A DNA stretch of 64,000 nucleotides from an uncultured Oscillospiraceae bacterium (GTDB lineage Bacteria; Bacillota; Clostridia; Oscillospirales; Oscillospiraceae), in assembly GCA_934573855.1 (NCBI GenBank), contig CAKTMF010000006.1, positions 1-64,000 of the forward strand. Direction: 5' to 3'. Below the pieces are notes generated by a model. That model did no database searches, was not told the DNA's origin, and was given only the letters and a program-made list of their open reading frames with translations. Below, piece by piece: positions 24,811 to 31,692 of this stretch. Position 1 is the first letter of the stretch. Every line of letters starts with the position of its first letter. The translations under genes were made by a program, and so were the position numbers.

Positions 24811-24848
24811 AAAGAGCCAGTTCTCCCATTGAGGGGAGAGCTGGCTCT
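24811..24848 (-). terminator. Terminator of the sigma/anti-sigma unit
   Basis: AGAGCCAG-T/C-TCTCC...GGAGA-CTGGCTCT hairpin, followed on the minus strand by TTTTCC. The rest of 24702-24967 shows no gene. Confidence 0.65.
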
Positions 24849-24967
24849 GTGTTATACATCTGGCTCGTTGCTCATGTGCATTTTAAGTTTTATTATCCGG
24901 ACTAGGTGATTTCGTTTTGGCTTTGCTGTGACACTTGGGACACTGCAGCCAGTGGGTATTTTTATTG

Positions 24968-26047
24968 TCATTTGTTATTTATACTCTCTGCAATTTTTAA
25001 CAGTTCATCAGGCTGTACGTCATCAGTGTACAGGGTATACGCTATCATGTTCCCGGTATCTACCCATACTACAGTTGCCCCATTAGCGTTTACTTCAACA
25101 ACACCGGGAAATCCATTTACTTCTACGCTTTCACCGCTTGCATACAGAGAAAGCACATTTCTTGCTGTGTTCTCCATGTCTTCCAAACGATAGGTTTCGT
25201 ATGCAAAATTTATATTCCTATTAGTATCCTTGTTCACATAGTATCTGCGAACATAACCGTAGCTGTAGGAATCTCCTTCACCGCTTTCGGGTTTTCCGTA
25301 GTACCCGTTTTCCACATAGCCTTCGGGGAGATAGGTGGGCTTGTAGTCACCAAGACTTGCTATTGCATTGGCTGTGTTGTTTGCATTTGTTGCTGTCACA
25401 GGCTCATCCAGACCAATGACGCTCTCTGCGATAGCTACAATATCAAGTCCAGTATCTGTGCATGACAGCGTAAAGGCATATCCCGCAGCATCATTAGTCC
25501 ATAGCAATGCGTTGTAGGAAGCCGTTCTTGTCAGCACCCCAGTATGTTCAGCTATTGTAATGTCTTTCTCTGAAATTACATTGTCAAATGTGACGCTCAT
25601 GCCAGGACCGGGTTTACCATACATGAACTCAATTGTTTTTCCAACAGCGTTCTTATAACGAATATTCTGAGAACCATTGTATTCAAAATAATCGCTGACA
25701 AAATCAAGTTCGTAGTCTCCGGGAATAATAGACGGCATCCAGTGTTTGCAGTCAATAAACTCATCGGCGGCAGGCTCAAAATTATAAGTTACCTGATCTA
25801 TACCGGGTTCGGGGCTTTCATCAAGGGCTTGTCTGCTCATGAAGAGCCTTGTTGCAATGGCGTATGCGGTGACACTAAGAGCAAGGAACGCAGCAATTAC
25901 TGCGGCAATCATCAAGGCGCGGCGAATGGTAGTTGTACTTTGCCGAACTGCTTGACGTATTTTCTTATAACCGAGTATTTCCCCCACAGCATCTATATCG
26001 TGGCTGTCAATGTCTGTCATAGCAAATATTAACTTTTCTCTCAGCAT
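24968..26047 (-). CDS. DUF4367-type membrane anti-sigma-like protein
   Basis: A cytosolic N-terminus (about 1-42; it begins MLREKLIFAMTDIDSHDIDAVGEILGY) is followed by one transmembrane helix (43-66) and a 290-residue external part. The external part contains two copies of a DUF4367-like fold (PSIIPGDYELDF...GKTIEFMYGKPG; PTYLPEGYVENGYYGK...NINFAYETY). This layout is typical of membrane proteins encoded just after ECF sigma genes that bind and inactivate them. The start overlaps the sigma stop (ATGCTGA). Terminator at 24811-24848. The signal sensed is unknown. Confidence 0.75.
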   Translation of the reverse strand: MLREKLIFAMTDIDSHDIDAVGEILGYKKIRQAVRQSTTTIRRALMIAAVIAAFLALSVTAYAIATRLFMSRQALDESPEPGIDQVTYNFEPAADEFIDCKHWMPSIIPGDYELDFVSDYFEYNGSQNIRYKNAVGKTIEFMYGKPGPGMSVTFDNVISEKDITIAEHTGVLTRTASYNALLWTNDAAGYAFTLSCTDTGLDIVAIAESVIGLDEPVTATNANNTANAIASLGDYKPTYLPEGYVENGYYGKPESGEGDSYSYGYVRRYYVNKDTNRNINFAYETYRLEDMENTARNVLSLYASGESVEVNGFPGVVEVNANGATVVWVDTGNMIAYTLYTDDVQPDELLKIAESINNK

Positions 26048-26598
26048 AGCCCATTTACCTCCAAATAGTTTTTAAGCTGATTTCGTGTGCGCATCAAGGA
26101 CATTTTCACCTTGCTCGGAGTAAAGCCGAATTTATTAGCAATTTCCTCTATAGATGCAACATACCAATATCGGGCAATAAAAATGTATCGTGGTTCTTTC
26201 TCCAGCGTTGCCAAAAAGTCCCGGATAAACCTTGTAAGTTCTTTTATTTCAATTTCATGCTCAACATTGCTGCCGGAATCCAAGCAATCGCTTAGTTCCT
26301 CAAAGGCAAGGTTGTCCGTACCACTTCCGCGCTTTAGGCTATTCCTCTTTCTAAGCCTGCTTATTGCCAAGTTGCGGCTTATCTTACCAAGGTAGGGAGC
26401 AAGCAGTGATGGCCTGTTCGATGGCATGGAGTTCCATGCTTTGAGCCAAGTGTCATTAACGCACTCGTTTGCATCCTCGCTGTCGGCGAGTACATTGTAC
26501 GCAATAATACGGCAATAGCTGCCATATCTGGCTTCTGTTTCTTGAATCGCTCTTTCACTTCTCTGCCAGTACAGGTCAACTATGCTTTTGTCGTCCAT
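26041..26598 (-). CDS. ECF RNA polymerase sigma factor
   Basis: 185-residue extracytoplasmic-function sigma factor. Region 2 (about 1-85) has DLYWQRSERAIQETEARYG, DANECVNDTWLKAWN and LGKISRNLAISRLR. Region 4 (about 125-180) has LPREPRYIF-like EKEPRYIFIARYWYVASIEEIANKFG followed by SKVKMSLMRTRNQLKNYL, the HTH. It directs core polymerase to stress or envelope promoters and is co-encoded with its likely anti-sigma. The sigma N-terminus 1.4 kb away (24166-24701) is a paralogue. The ATG is preceded by GGAGGC. Confidence 0.9.
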   Translation of the reverse strand: MDDKSIVDLYWQRSERAIQETEARYGSYCRIIAYNVLADSEDANECVNDTWLKAWNSMPSNRPSLLAPYLGKISRNLAISRLRKRNSLKRGSGTDNLAFEELSDCLDSGSNVEHEIEIKELTRFIRDFLATLEKEPRYIFIARYWYVASIEEIANKFGFTPSKVKMSLMRTRNQLKNYLEVNGLC

Positions 26599-26874
26599 AT
26601 CATTGCCTCCTTTCTTTTGTTCTCACCAATATATAACGCAGACTATAAAAATCCGTCACACAGGAATTTTGTTGCCAACCCGTCAATCCCTACCATAGCA
26701 AATACTATGTGATAAGCGTCTGCATCTATTTTTCAATGTACGGAAAATACGAATCGCTTATGGTAATTCAAGCGGATGATTATCAGGGTCAAGTTCTTGC
26801 TCGATACCGTCAATATTCACATAAGCCGGTGTGTTGCTTGTCGCATTATGGAATCCGCTTATACCACAAACAAC
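26599..26874 (-). other. 276-bp gap with a coding-like remnant
   Basis: No intact gene. On the minus strand, about 26760-26840 reads TPAYVNIDGIEQELDPDNHPLELP followed by TAA. It looks like the end of a real protein but has no start. The family was not recognised. It follows the esterase stop codon at once, so it could be debris of a downstream gene lost in the island. Confidence 0.35.
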
Positions 26875-27948
26875 TCAAATTGCGACAATAATAAATATGC
26901 CAAATTGACCGCTGTCTTCGTCGGAGAACTGGCTATTCAAATCATTTGCGTTGCTGACCTCCATGACCTCAAACCCGCCATTGTCCGTTTGAGAGTTGAA
27001 CCGCGTCTTCTGCGCGTCCGTTCCGATCGAATAGTACCCACTGCCGAGTTTTTCTGAGAGCAATTTTCCCAAGCAGGTATATCCCGCAACAGAAGTTTTC
27101 CCGATATGGCCATTATGTCCATTGATAAACAGAACAGTATTGTCGCCATGCTGTAGGAACCATTCTGCTTTTTCATACATGTACCGGCCTCGGGCAGCGT
27201 TGTAGTTATCGCTCAGCTGCAGCTCGCAATAGTCATAAATAGTTTTTGCACATTCCCTTGCGAAATCAAAGGCAGATCGACCCAAAAGGTTTGTAATATC
27301 AGTTTCGGCGGCATCCATTTTATCGATCAATTCCGAGACGCTTTCCTTGGTGCTGTTCAGCGTTGTTTTGTCTAAGGAGTTTCTGTTTTCATCTGTAAGC
27401 TGTGCAAGCGATACTGAATATTCTGCGCTCAATTCCGGGTAAGTTTGATCGAGGACAGAGAACAGATATTCTTTGTTATTATCAAATCGTTGTACGTCCA
27501 TGCCGTAAAAGTGCAGTGCTTTTTCGTTTGAGGCACTTTCGTTGTAGGAGCGCATCCACTCTACTAAATCAGCCATTTCCTGTGTACGGTAAATGGCAAA
27601 GCCTATTTCCGCAACGGCTTCTTCAGCGGTTCCATCCCCGCCGTTGATATACCGGTCTACCTTGAGCGCCCCGCCAAAATCGCCCTCTATGATGAAAGTA
27701 TGGCAGCCATTATTCTCGACTAACGCTTTGAATACCTCTGCTTTCATTTGATGGTACTGCGCCGCGCCATGACTTGCTTCTCCCGACCCGACGATCTGTA
27801 CATCGGCGGGTACGGAAAGCGTCCCTATATCGGATCGCGTATAGGATGGATCTGCCGATACAGTTGCTTTCTTATTGCCGCACCCCGTAAGCAGGGCGAG
27901 ACAAATTGCGGCCGAAAGACAGAACGCAAAAATTCTTTTCAAATTCAT
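26875..27948 (-). CDS. Erythromycin esterase-like lipoprotein
   Basis: Secreted lipoprotein: the signal peptide ends in LLTGC (Cys23), followed by a domain of the erythromycin-esterase family (EreA/B, DUF-type succinoglycan-biosynthesis-like). Family marks are GSGEASHG (His60), the FIIEGDFGG strand, FYGMDVQRF, and the late catalytic NGHNGHI. The family hydrolyses macrolide lactones in some members; many members have no tested substrate. The protein ends abruptly in GIFIIVAI, shorter than typical members, so the C-terminus may be truncated. The ATG at 27948 follows AAGGTG. It is near the XRE regulator, which it may share a transcript with. Confidence 0.75.
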   Translation of the reverse strand: MNLKRIFAFCLSAAICLALLTGCGNKKATVSADPSYTRSDIGTLSVPADVQIVGSGEASHGAAQYHQMKAEVFKALVENNGCHTFIIEGDFGGALKVDRYINGGDGTAEEAVAEIGFAIYRTQEMADLVEWMRSYNESASNEKALHFYGMDVQRFDNNKEYLFSVLDQTYPELSAEYSVSLAQLTDENRNSLDKTTLNSTKESVSELIDKMDAAETDITNLLGRSAFDFARECAKTIYDYCELQLSDNYNAARGRYMYEKAEWFLQHGDNTVLFINGHNGHIGKTSVAGYTCLGKLLSEKLGSGYYSIGTDAQKTRFNSQTDNGGFEVMEVSNANDLNSQFSDEDSGQFGIFIIVAI

Positions 27949-27958
27949 AATAAGCACC

Positions 27959-28171
27959 TTACTTCTCATCATCGACAAATTCAAACAGATCCTCGACTGT
28001 CACATGGAACACTTTCGCAATATCCATAGCCAATTTAAGGGATGGATTATATCTTCCGTTTTCCAGATGGACGATCGTTTCCCGTCTTGCGCCGACAAGC
28101 TCGGCCAGTTCGCTCTGCTTATACCCCGCCTGCTCCCGATATTCTTTGATTTTGGTCACAAGCACGATCAA
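27959..28171 (-). CDS. XRE-family HTH regulator (YozG-like)
   Basis: 70-residue protein that is one Cro/C1 helix-turn-helix domain: KIKEYREQAGYKQSELAELVGARRETIVHLENGRYNPSLKLAMDIAKVF. A short acidic tail follows (VEDLFEFVDDEK). The first possible start is a TTG overlapping the upstream stop; a GTG at 28165 with better spacing to AAGGGGG is about equally likely. It is paired with a four-helix membrane protein upstream, a common two-gene unit in Bacillota whose role is unknown. Confidence 0.85.
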   Translation of the reverse strand: MIVLVTKIKEYREQAGYKQSELAELVGARRETIVHLENGRYNPSLKLAMDIAKVFHVTVEDLFEFVDDEK

Positions 28172-28530
28172 GCCCCCTTCGCGTCCATATAGCAGAACAG
28201 GATCGTTCTTATGATGGATGTCAGTATCAGCACACCCATCAGCAGGTAGCCAATTACCTCCGAGGATATATCAAACCGAAGAATGGCGGACATAAACCCG
28301 ATGCAGACGATCAACACCATAGTGATCTTATAGCAGACCGAGTCACAGCGTTTCAAATTTGCCGCTGCCATTTCGTCCACGACCTCTTTCTTGTATTTCC
28401 TTTCCCGCATACCCAAAAAGCAGAAAAAGAAAAATGCAAAGATCGCAACCGTCGTCTGAATGGAGCTGAAATAATTTTCCCATCCGTTTCTGGCCCAGCA
28501 CCAGTAATAGACCGCAATACAAATTGCCAA
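28168..28530 (-). CDS. Small four-TM membrane protein (DUF2178-like), start uncertain
   Basis: Four hydrophobic helices, with a basic loop (RERKYKKEVVDEM) after the second. The layout resembles DUF2178-type proteins found before small XRE regulators. The frame stays open upstream for about 25 codons (to a VRKFKVTLRELLIAR-like stretch) but without a normal start codon. The TTG at 28530 is therefore only a minimum, and the true start may have been lost. It overlaps the XRE gene by 4 bp. Upstream (28531-28800) I see no gene. Confidence 0.55.
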   Translation of the reverse strand: MAICIAVYYWCWARNGWENYFSSIQTTVAIFAFFFFCFLGMRERKYKKEVVDEMAAANLKRCDSVCYKITMVLIVCIGFMSAILRFDISSEVIGYLLMGVLILTSIIRTILFCYMDAKGA

Positions 28531-28800
28531 TACGATACGGGCGATAAGCAGCTCCCGTAATGTTACCTTAAATTTGCGAACGTCAATAGGGAAAGTGAAA
28601 TATTTTTAACTTTCGCTTTCCGGACCGTAAATTGTACATTATTTACAAGGCAATTTGCCTGAGAGATAAATTGTTTCATTGCGGGCGGGAAGAAAAAAGC
28701 TGTACTCCCGTTTTATGTGACGAAAGTGTTTGAAATCAAGCCTTTTGCTCCATGTGGCAGCAAGCAGACCGACATCCGCACACGATCTACAGAAAAAGCC

Positions 28801-29151
28801 GTGTTCCGGACGGCTCTCAGCATGGCCTGTCCCAACCTCTACATCCGCATATTCATGTCCCCTACGCCGGAAATACTGCAAACGGCTCCATCGATCGTGC
28901 GTGTATACGCACTTTTGTTCCTGCTTTTGCCATTTAACATCTTTTCAACTTACTACTTTCAGGCTATAATGAGGGCGAAGGCGGCGTTCATCGTATCTGT
29001 GGCCCGCGGACTTGTCGTCAGCGGCGTCCTGATCATGGCCCTCCCCGCTCTTGCCGGCGCGGACTCTCTGTGGTTCGCTATGCCGGTCACGGAGCTGCTG
29101 GTCATGCTTTACGCCGCCTCGGCAACAGTAAAATACACCAGAGCATTATAA
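28801..29151 (+). pseudogene. C-terminal remnant of a MATE multidrug efflux pump
   Basis: From about 28801 the frame matches the end of MATE transporters: VFRTAL, a gap, then IRIFMSPTPEILQTA, IVRVYALLFLLLPFNIFSTYYFQAIMRAKAA, and GADSLWFAMPVTELLVMLYAA. The N-terminal eight to nine helices are absent and about 15 residues seem deleted internally. The upstream sequence is unrelated and AT-rich. This beheading marks the right side of the island that starts at tRNA-Leu. Its stop lies 15 bp before the next gene, which probably was co-transcribed with it. Confidence 0.8.
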
Positions 29152-29166
29152 CGAGAGGAGTACGGT

Positions 29167-29781
29167 ATGAAAAGGATCATAACCATCGGACGCGAGTTTG
29201 GAAGCGGCGGACGCGAGCTTGGAAGACGGCTTTCCGAAAAGCTGCACGTCGCCTACTACGATCAGGAGATCATAACGGAGATCGCGAAGCGGACCTCCAT
29301 GTCGGAGGAATATGTGCGGCAGGTCTCCGAGAGCAGCCCCGTCATCTCCTTCCCGATACATGTCAGGCACAGCTTTTACTACGGCCCGAACCCTATGCTG
29401 CAGCAGAGCCTTTCCATATACTCGGAGCAGCACAAGCTGCTGCTCGAGCTGGCAAAAAAGTCGGACTGCATAATCGTCGGGCGCTGTGCGGACTACATAC
29501 TGCGCGATGCGCAGCCGTTCCGCGTTTTCGTCTACGCGGACACAGAGAGCAAGCTGAAGCGCTGCATGGAGCGCAAGCCGGAGGATGAGAGCCTCAGCGA
29601 GGCGCAGATGAAGAAAAGGATGACGGATATCGACCGCGGCAGGGCGAAGTACTACGAATTCTTCAGCGAGCAGAAATGGGGCGCGAAGGAAAACTACGAC
29701 CTGCTCGTAAACACGTCGGGAGCCGACGTTAAAAAGCTCGCCGACGCTCTCTGCGGATATCTGCAGACCATACTTGAATGA
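29167..29781 (+). CDS. Cytidylate kinase-like family protein (AAA_26)
   Basis: P-loop nucleotide kinase-like protein. The N-terminal ITIGREFGSGGRELGRRLSEKL is the P-loop variant of this family, followed by DQEIITEIAKRT. IIVGRCADYIL is the Walker B/NMP region and RVFVYADTESKLKRCMERK the lid region. DIDRGRAKYYEFFS follows. The substrate is not established for the family; CMP phosphorylation is inferred from distant homology to Cmk. The ATG follows GAGAGGAG. A terminator lies directly behind. Confidence 0.85.
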   Translation: MKRIITIGREFGSGGRELGRRLSEKLHVAYYDQEIITEIAKRTSMSEEYVRQVSESSPVISFPIHVRHSFYYGPNPMLQQSLSIYSEQHKLLLELAKKSDCIIVGRCADYILRDAQPFRVFVYADTESKLKRCMERKPEDESLSEAQMKKRMTDIDRGRAKYYEFFSEQKWGAKENYDLLVNTSGADVKKLADALCGYLQTILE

Positions 29782-29785
29782 CGCC

Positions 29786-29819
29786 AAGGCCCCGGTCCTT
29801 TACAGACCGGGGCCTTTTT
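29786..29819 (+). terminator. Rho-independent terminator
   Basis: AAGGCCCCGGTC-ctttaca-GACCGGGGCCTTTTT. Confidence 0.9.
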
Positions 29820-29842
29820 GCCGCTTATGTGTTCCTGTCGGT

Positions 29843-30006
29843 TCACTCTTTATTTCCCTTGATGTAATAATCGCAGTACTCGCCGCCGTCGGCAAGAGTC
29901 TGTCTGCGGTGCAGCACGCCGTGCTGGAGCGTTATCATGACCTCGTCCAGCTCGCAGAAGAGCGGCATCAGCTCAGAAACGCCGAGCTTTTTTGTCTTGC
30001 GCGGCC
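29843..30006 (-). pseudogene. C-terminal remnant of an ATC-hydrolase-family (PF14196-like) protein
   Basis: The minus strand encodes KKLGVSELMPLFCELDEVM, then ITLQHGVLHRRQTLADGG and EYCDYYIKGNKE before a TGA at 29843. This matches the end of proteins of the L-2-amino-thiazoline-4-carboxylate hydrolase-like family, which end in a CxxDEV...R..T.A.G...CDFxx pattern. No start, ribosome-binding site or N-terminal part is present upstream. Too short and broken to function. Confidence 0.55.
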
Positions 30007-30070
30007 TCTCCGCGGCTGGTATAGTATCCGGTAGAGTACTGCTATAAGAAGGAACAATGGGGGTGTTTGC

Positions 30071-30184
30071 GTGACGCCGGTGATCGCGGCGATATTTATC
30101 GTCATATTCGTTTTCATTATCGCTGCGCTCTTCACCCGCCCCGGCAGAAGTGGCCGGTCCGCGTGGCGGACGCTATACCGATAA
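30071..30184 (+). CDS. Single-TM microprotein, 37 aa
   Basis: GTG start with GGGGGTG six to seven bases before it. The peptide begins MTPVIAAIFIVIFVFIIAALF, one strong transmembrane helix, followed by a short basic tail (TRPGRSGRSAWRTLYR). It ends 14 bp before the next gene and is probably co-transcribed. Family not recognised. The clean helix-plus-basic-tail design and the Shine-Dalgarno argue for a real small gene, but this is not certain. Confidence 0.45.
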   Translation: MTPVIAAIFIVIFVFIIAALFTRPGRSGRSAWRTLYR

Positions 30185-30198
30185 ATGAGGTGACAGTA

Positions 30199-30588
30199 AT
30201 GCTGAAAAAGACAATTATCGTTCTTTTGTCTGGGCTGTGCATATTTGCCGCGTGGACGATAGGCTCCGGATTTATTGTAAGAACGGACGTGTATGTCGAG
30301 GACTTTGCCGTGAGCGACGACGGAGGCAAGCTCATCCTCACGGTGGGCATCGGCTCGCCGATGGGATATGTCCGCGGCTTTCGGAACGAGGGCGGCGGAG
30401 TAAAGCCCCATTACCTGAAATTCTACTCGGCGTGGGGCGGCTTCAACAGCTCCCTCGGGGCAGCGGGCGAATACATTCTTGTACTTCATCCCGACGACAC
30501 GGAGGTATTTTTTTACCGCGGGGGCGGCGGCTATTCTCTCGAGCTGTACAAGGACGGCGAGTCTGGCGAATGGCGCAGAGCGAAGTAG
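30199..30588 (+). CDS. Hypothetical membrane-anchored secreted protein, 129 aa
   Basis: An N-terminal signal/anchor helix (about 3-22) is followed by a beta-rich external domain (VYVEDFAVSDDGGKLILTVGIGSPMGYVRGF; GEYILVLHPDDTEVFFYRG). The strand pattern and a final YSLELYKDGESGEWRRAK suggest a small sandwich fold seen in short Bacillota lipoprotein-like proteins. No name or function is assigned. The ATG at 30199 follows GAGGTGA. No Cys for lipidation, so it is probably anchored by the uncleaved helix. Confidence 0.65.
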   Translation: MLKKTIIVLLSGLCIFAAWTIGSGFIVRTDVYVEDFAVSDDGGKLILTVGIGSPMGYVRGFRNEGGGVKPHYLKFYSAWGGFNSSLGAAGEYILVLHPDDTEVFFYRGGGGYSLELYKDGESGEWRRAK

Positions 30589-30631
30589 CTGCTGAATACA
30601 ATCCTTTGGGCTAAACTTGAAGGAGTTAATT

Positions 30632-30876
30632 ATGAGAATCGAATTTGAAAACACCGTCCTTCGGGAGTTGACGGAAAGAAATACGATGGGCTGACCTTTG
30701 GATCGGAGAAATGATGCCATGTCTTTACGAACAGATTTGGAAAAGCTTGCCGAAATGGACGGCGACGATCTTGTGTTCGGTATGTAATGTACCATATGAA
30801 AGATATTCTTGATGATCGCGATAAAGATATTATCGAATTGGCCGGGGACGAGCTGCTAAAAACGGAACAGGCATGA
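30632..30876 (+). pseudogene. Degenerate short coding remnants
   Basis: A 390-bp gap holds broken plus-strand pieces. MRIEFENTVLRELTERNTMG (ATG 30632 with GGAG before it) ends at a TGA. Then come MSLRTDLEKLAEMDGDDLVFGM and, after a shift, MYHMKDILDDRDKDIIELAGDELLKTEQA. The phrases read like real protein but are split by stops and frame changes. The family was not recognised. Confidence 0.35.
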
Positions 30877-30895
30877 CCGAAACCATGCCTGTTCC
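30864..30895 (-). terminator. Terminator of the GerMN gene
   Basis: GGAACAGGCATG-accgaaac-CATGCCTGTTCC, followed on the minus strand by GTTTTT. Confidence 0.8.
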
Positions 30896-30977
30896 AAAAA
30901 AATTGCCTTTACTGTCTCACCGGCAGGGGGCTTAGCTTCCGGAGTTTTTTCTTCCGCTGCTTACTGCCGCTGTGCGG

Positions 30978-31508
30978 TCATGCGTTATCCTTATAAAAGC
31001 TCATCGGCTGGTCGTAGACATTGTGGCCGGTCTCGAGCGGTGCGCCGTCGGAGAGCAGCGTGAGCGTGTCCGCGCCAAACGCCGTGAGGTAAGTATTCAC
31101 CACGCTCCCCAGCGCCATATACTCTCCGCTCGTCCCCAGAGTGTTCACATAGGCCGCGAACTCCCCGCTCATGTCGAGCGTCAGGGCGCCGCCGTCGTTT
31201 GCGAAGGAGAGGAGCTTCGTCTCCTCGGGTATCACGCCGGCAGCCTTGAGCGCGGCAAACACGGTGTTCTCGTCCACCGTCTCGGCCTTCTCCTGACGGA
31301 CGACGAAATGCTCCGCCGCGTCGTCGCTGAGATACACGTCGATGACCGCGCCGTCATCCCCGGCGGTGTCGGCGGGCGTCTCCTCCGGACCGACGACTGG
31401 TTTGGCGTCTTCCTCGGGCATGGGCAGGGTTACGGGTTCGTTTGCCTTGCCGCAGCCGGCAAACAGCAGTACAAAAATGATCGCGGTGCAGAGTAATGTC
31501 TTTTTCAT
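30978..31508 (-). CDS. GerMN-domain lipoprotein
   Basis: Lipoprotein (MKKTLLCTAIIFVLLFAGC, lipobox LFAGC at Cys19) with an acidic, Pro-rich linker. It carries one GerMN domain at about 50-170 (VIDVYLSDDAAEHFV..., TVFAALKAAGVIPEETKLLSF..., LDMSGEFAAYVNTLG...). GerMN domains occur in GerM and in lipoproteins linked to sporulation, germination or cell-wall binding. The ATG at 31508 follows AGGAG. It is divergent from the surface-polymer operon, separated by about 180 bp, and so may be functionally unrelated. Confidence 0.85.
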   Translation of the reverse strand: MKKTLLCTAIIFVLLFAGCGKANEPVTLPMPEEDAKPVVGPEETPADTAGDDGAVIDVYLSDDAAEHFVVRQEKAETVDENTVFAALKAAGVIPEETKLLSFANDGGALTLDMSGEFAAYVNTLGTSGEYMALGSVVNTYLTAFGADTLTLLSDGAPLETGHNVYDQPMSFYKDNA

Positions 31509-31604
31509 TTCAAGTTCTCCTTTCGGGCTTTGTATCTGTCCGGCTTTATCGACGTTTGTTTTTCGGAAAAGTTCCATGCTATTGCATGTTTATTTTATTA
31601 TTTG

Positions 31605-31633
31605 TTGACACGGTTTTCCTAAAGTGTTAACAT
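31605..31633 (+). promoter_or_regulatory. Promoter of the YidC-glycerophosphotransferase/lic-like operon
   Basis: TTGACA, 17-bp spacer, TAACAT, about 60 bp before the first start codon. It is the only clear promoter before five tightly packed genes (31693-37981). Confidence 0.75.
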
Positions 31634-31692
31634 ACTGCCGAATATTTATATTGTTTTCCTTTGTGTCTAAACATATTCCTCGGGAGGGAAAA

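Larger units (their letters stand above)
24064..28800. mobile_element. Decayed, AT-richer genomic island between tRNA-Leu and a truncated MATE gene
   Basis: The segment starts after a tRNA 3' end, carries a tyrosine-integrase C-terminal remnant next to it, and is visibly richer in A+T than its flanks. It holds cargo typical of transferred DNA: an ECF sigma/anti-sigma pair, an erythromycin-esterase-like lipoprotein and an XRE regulator. It ends where only the C-terminal third of a MATE pump remains. No direct repeat of the tRNA 3' end was found at the far side, so the exact right border is not proven. Limits are inferred. Confidence 0.5.

Noticed and set aside
24024..28800. Direct repeat of the tRNA-Leu 3' end as the right attachment site
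   Set aside because: Reading to the MATE remnant showed no second copy of GTCCCGCCTCGCGCACCA or a clear part of it, so no att pair is annotated.
28717..28800. In-frame N-terminal extension of the MATE remnant
   Set aside because: The first 28 codons have no similarity to MATE proteins and no ribosome-binding site; they belong to the island side of the junction.
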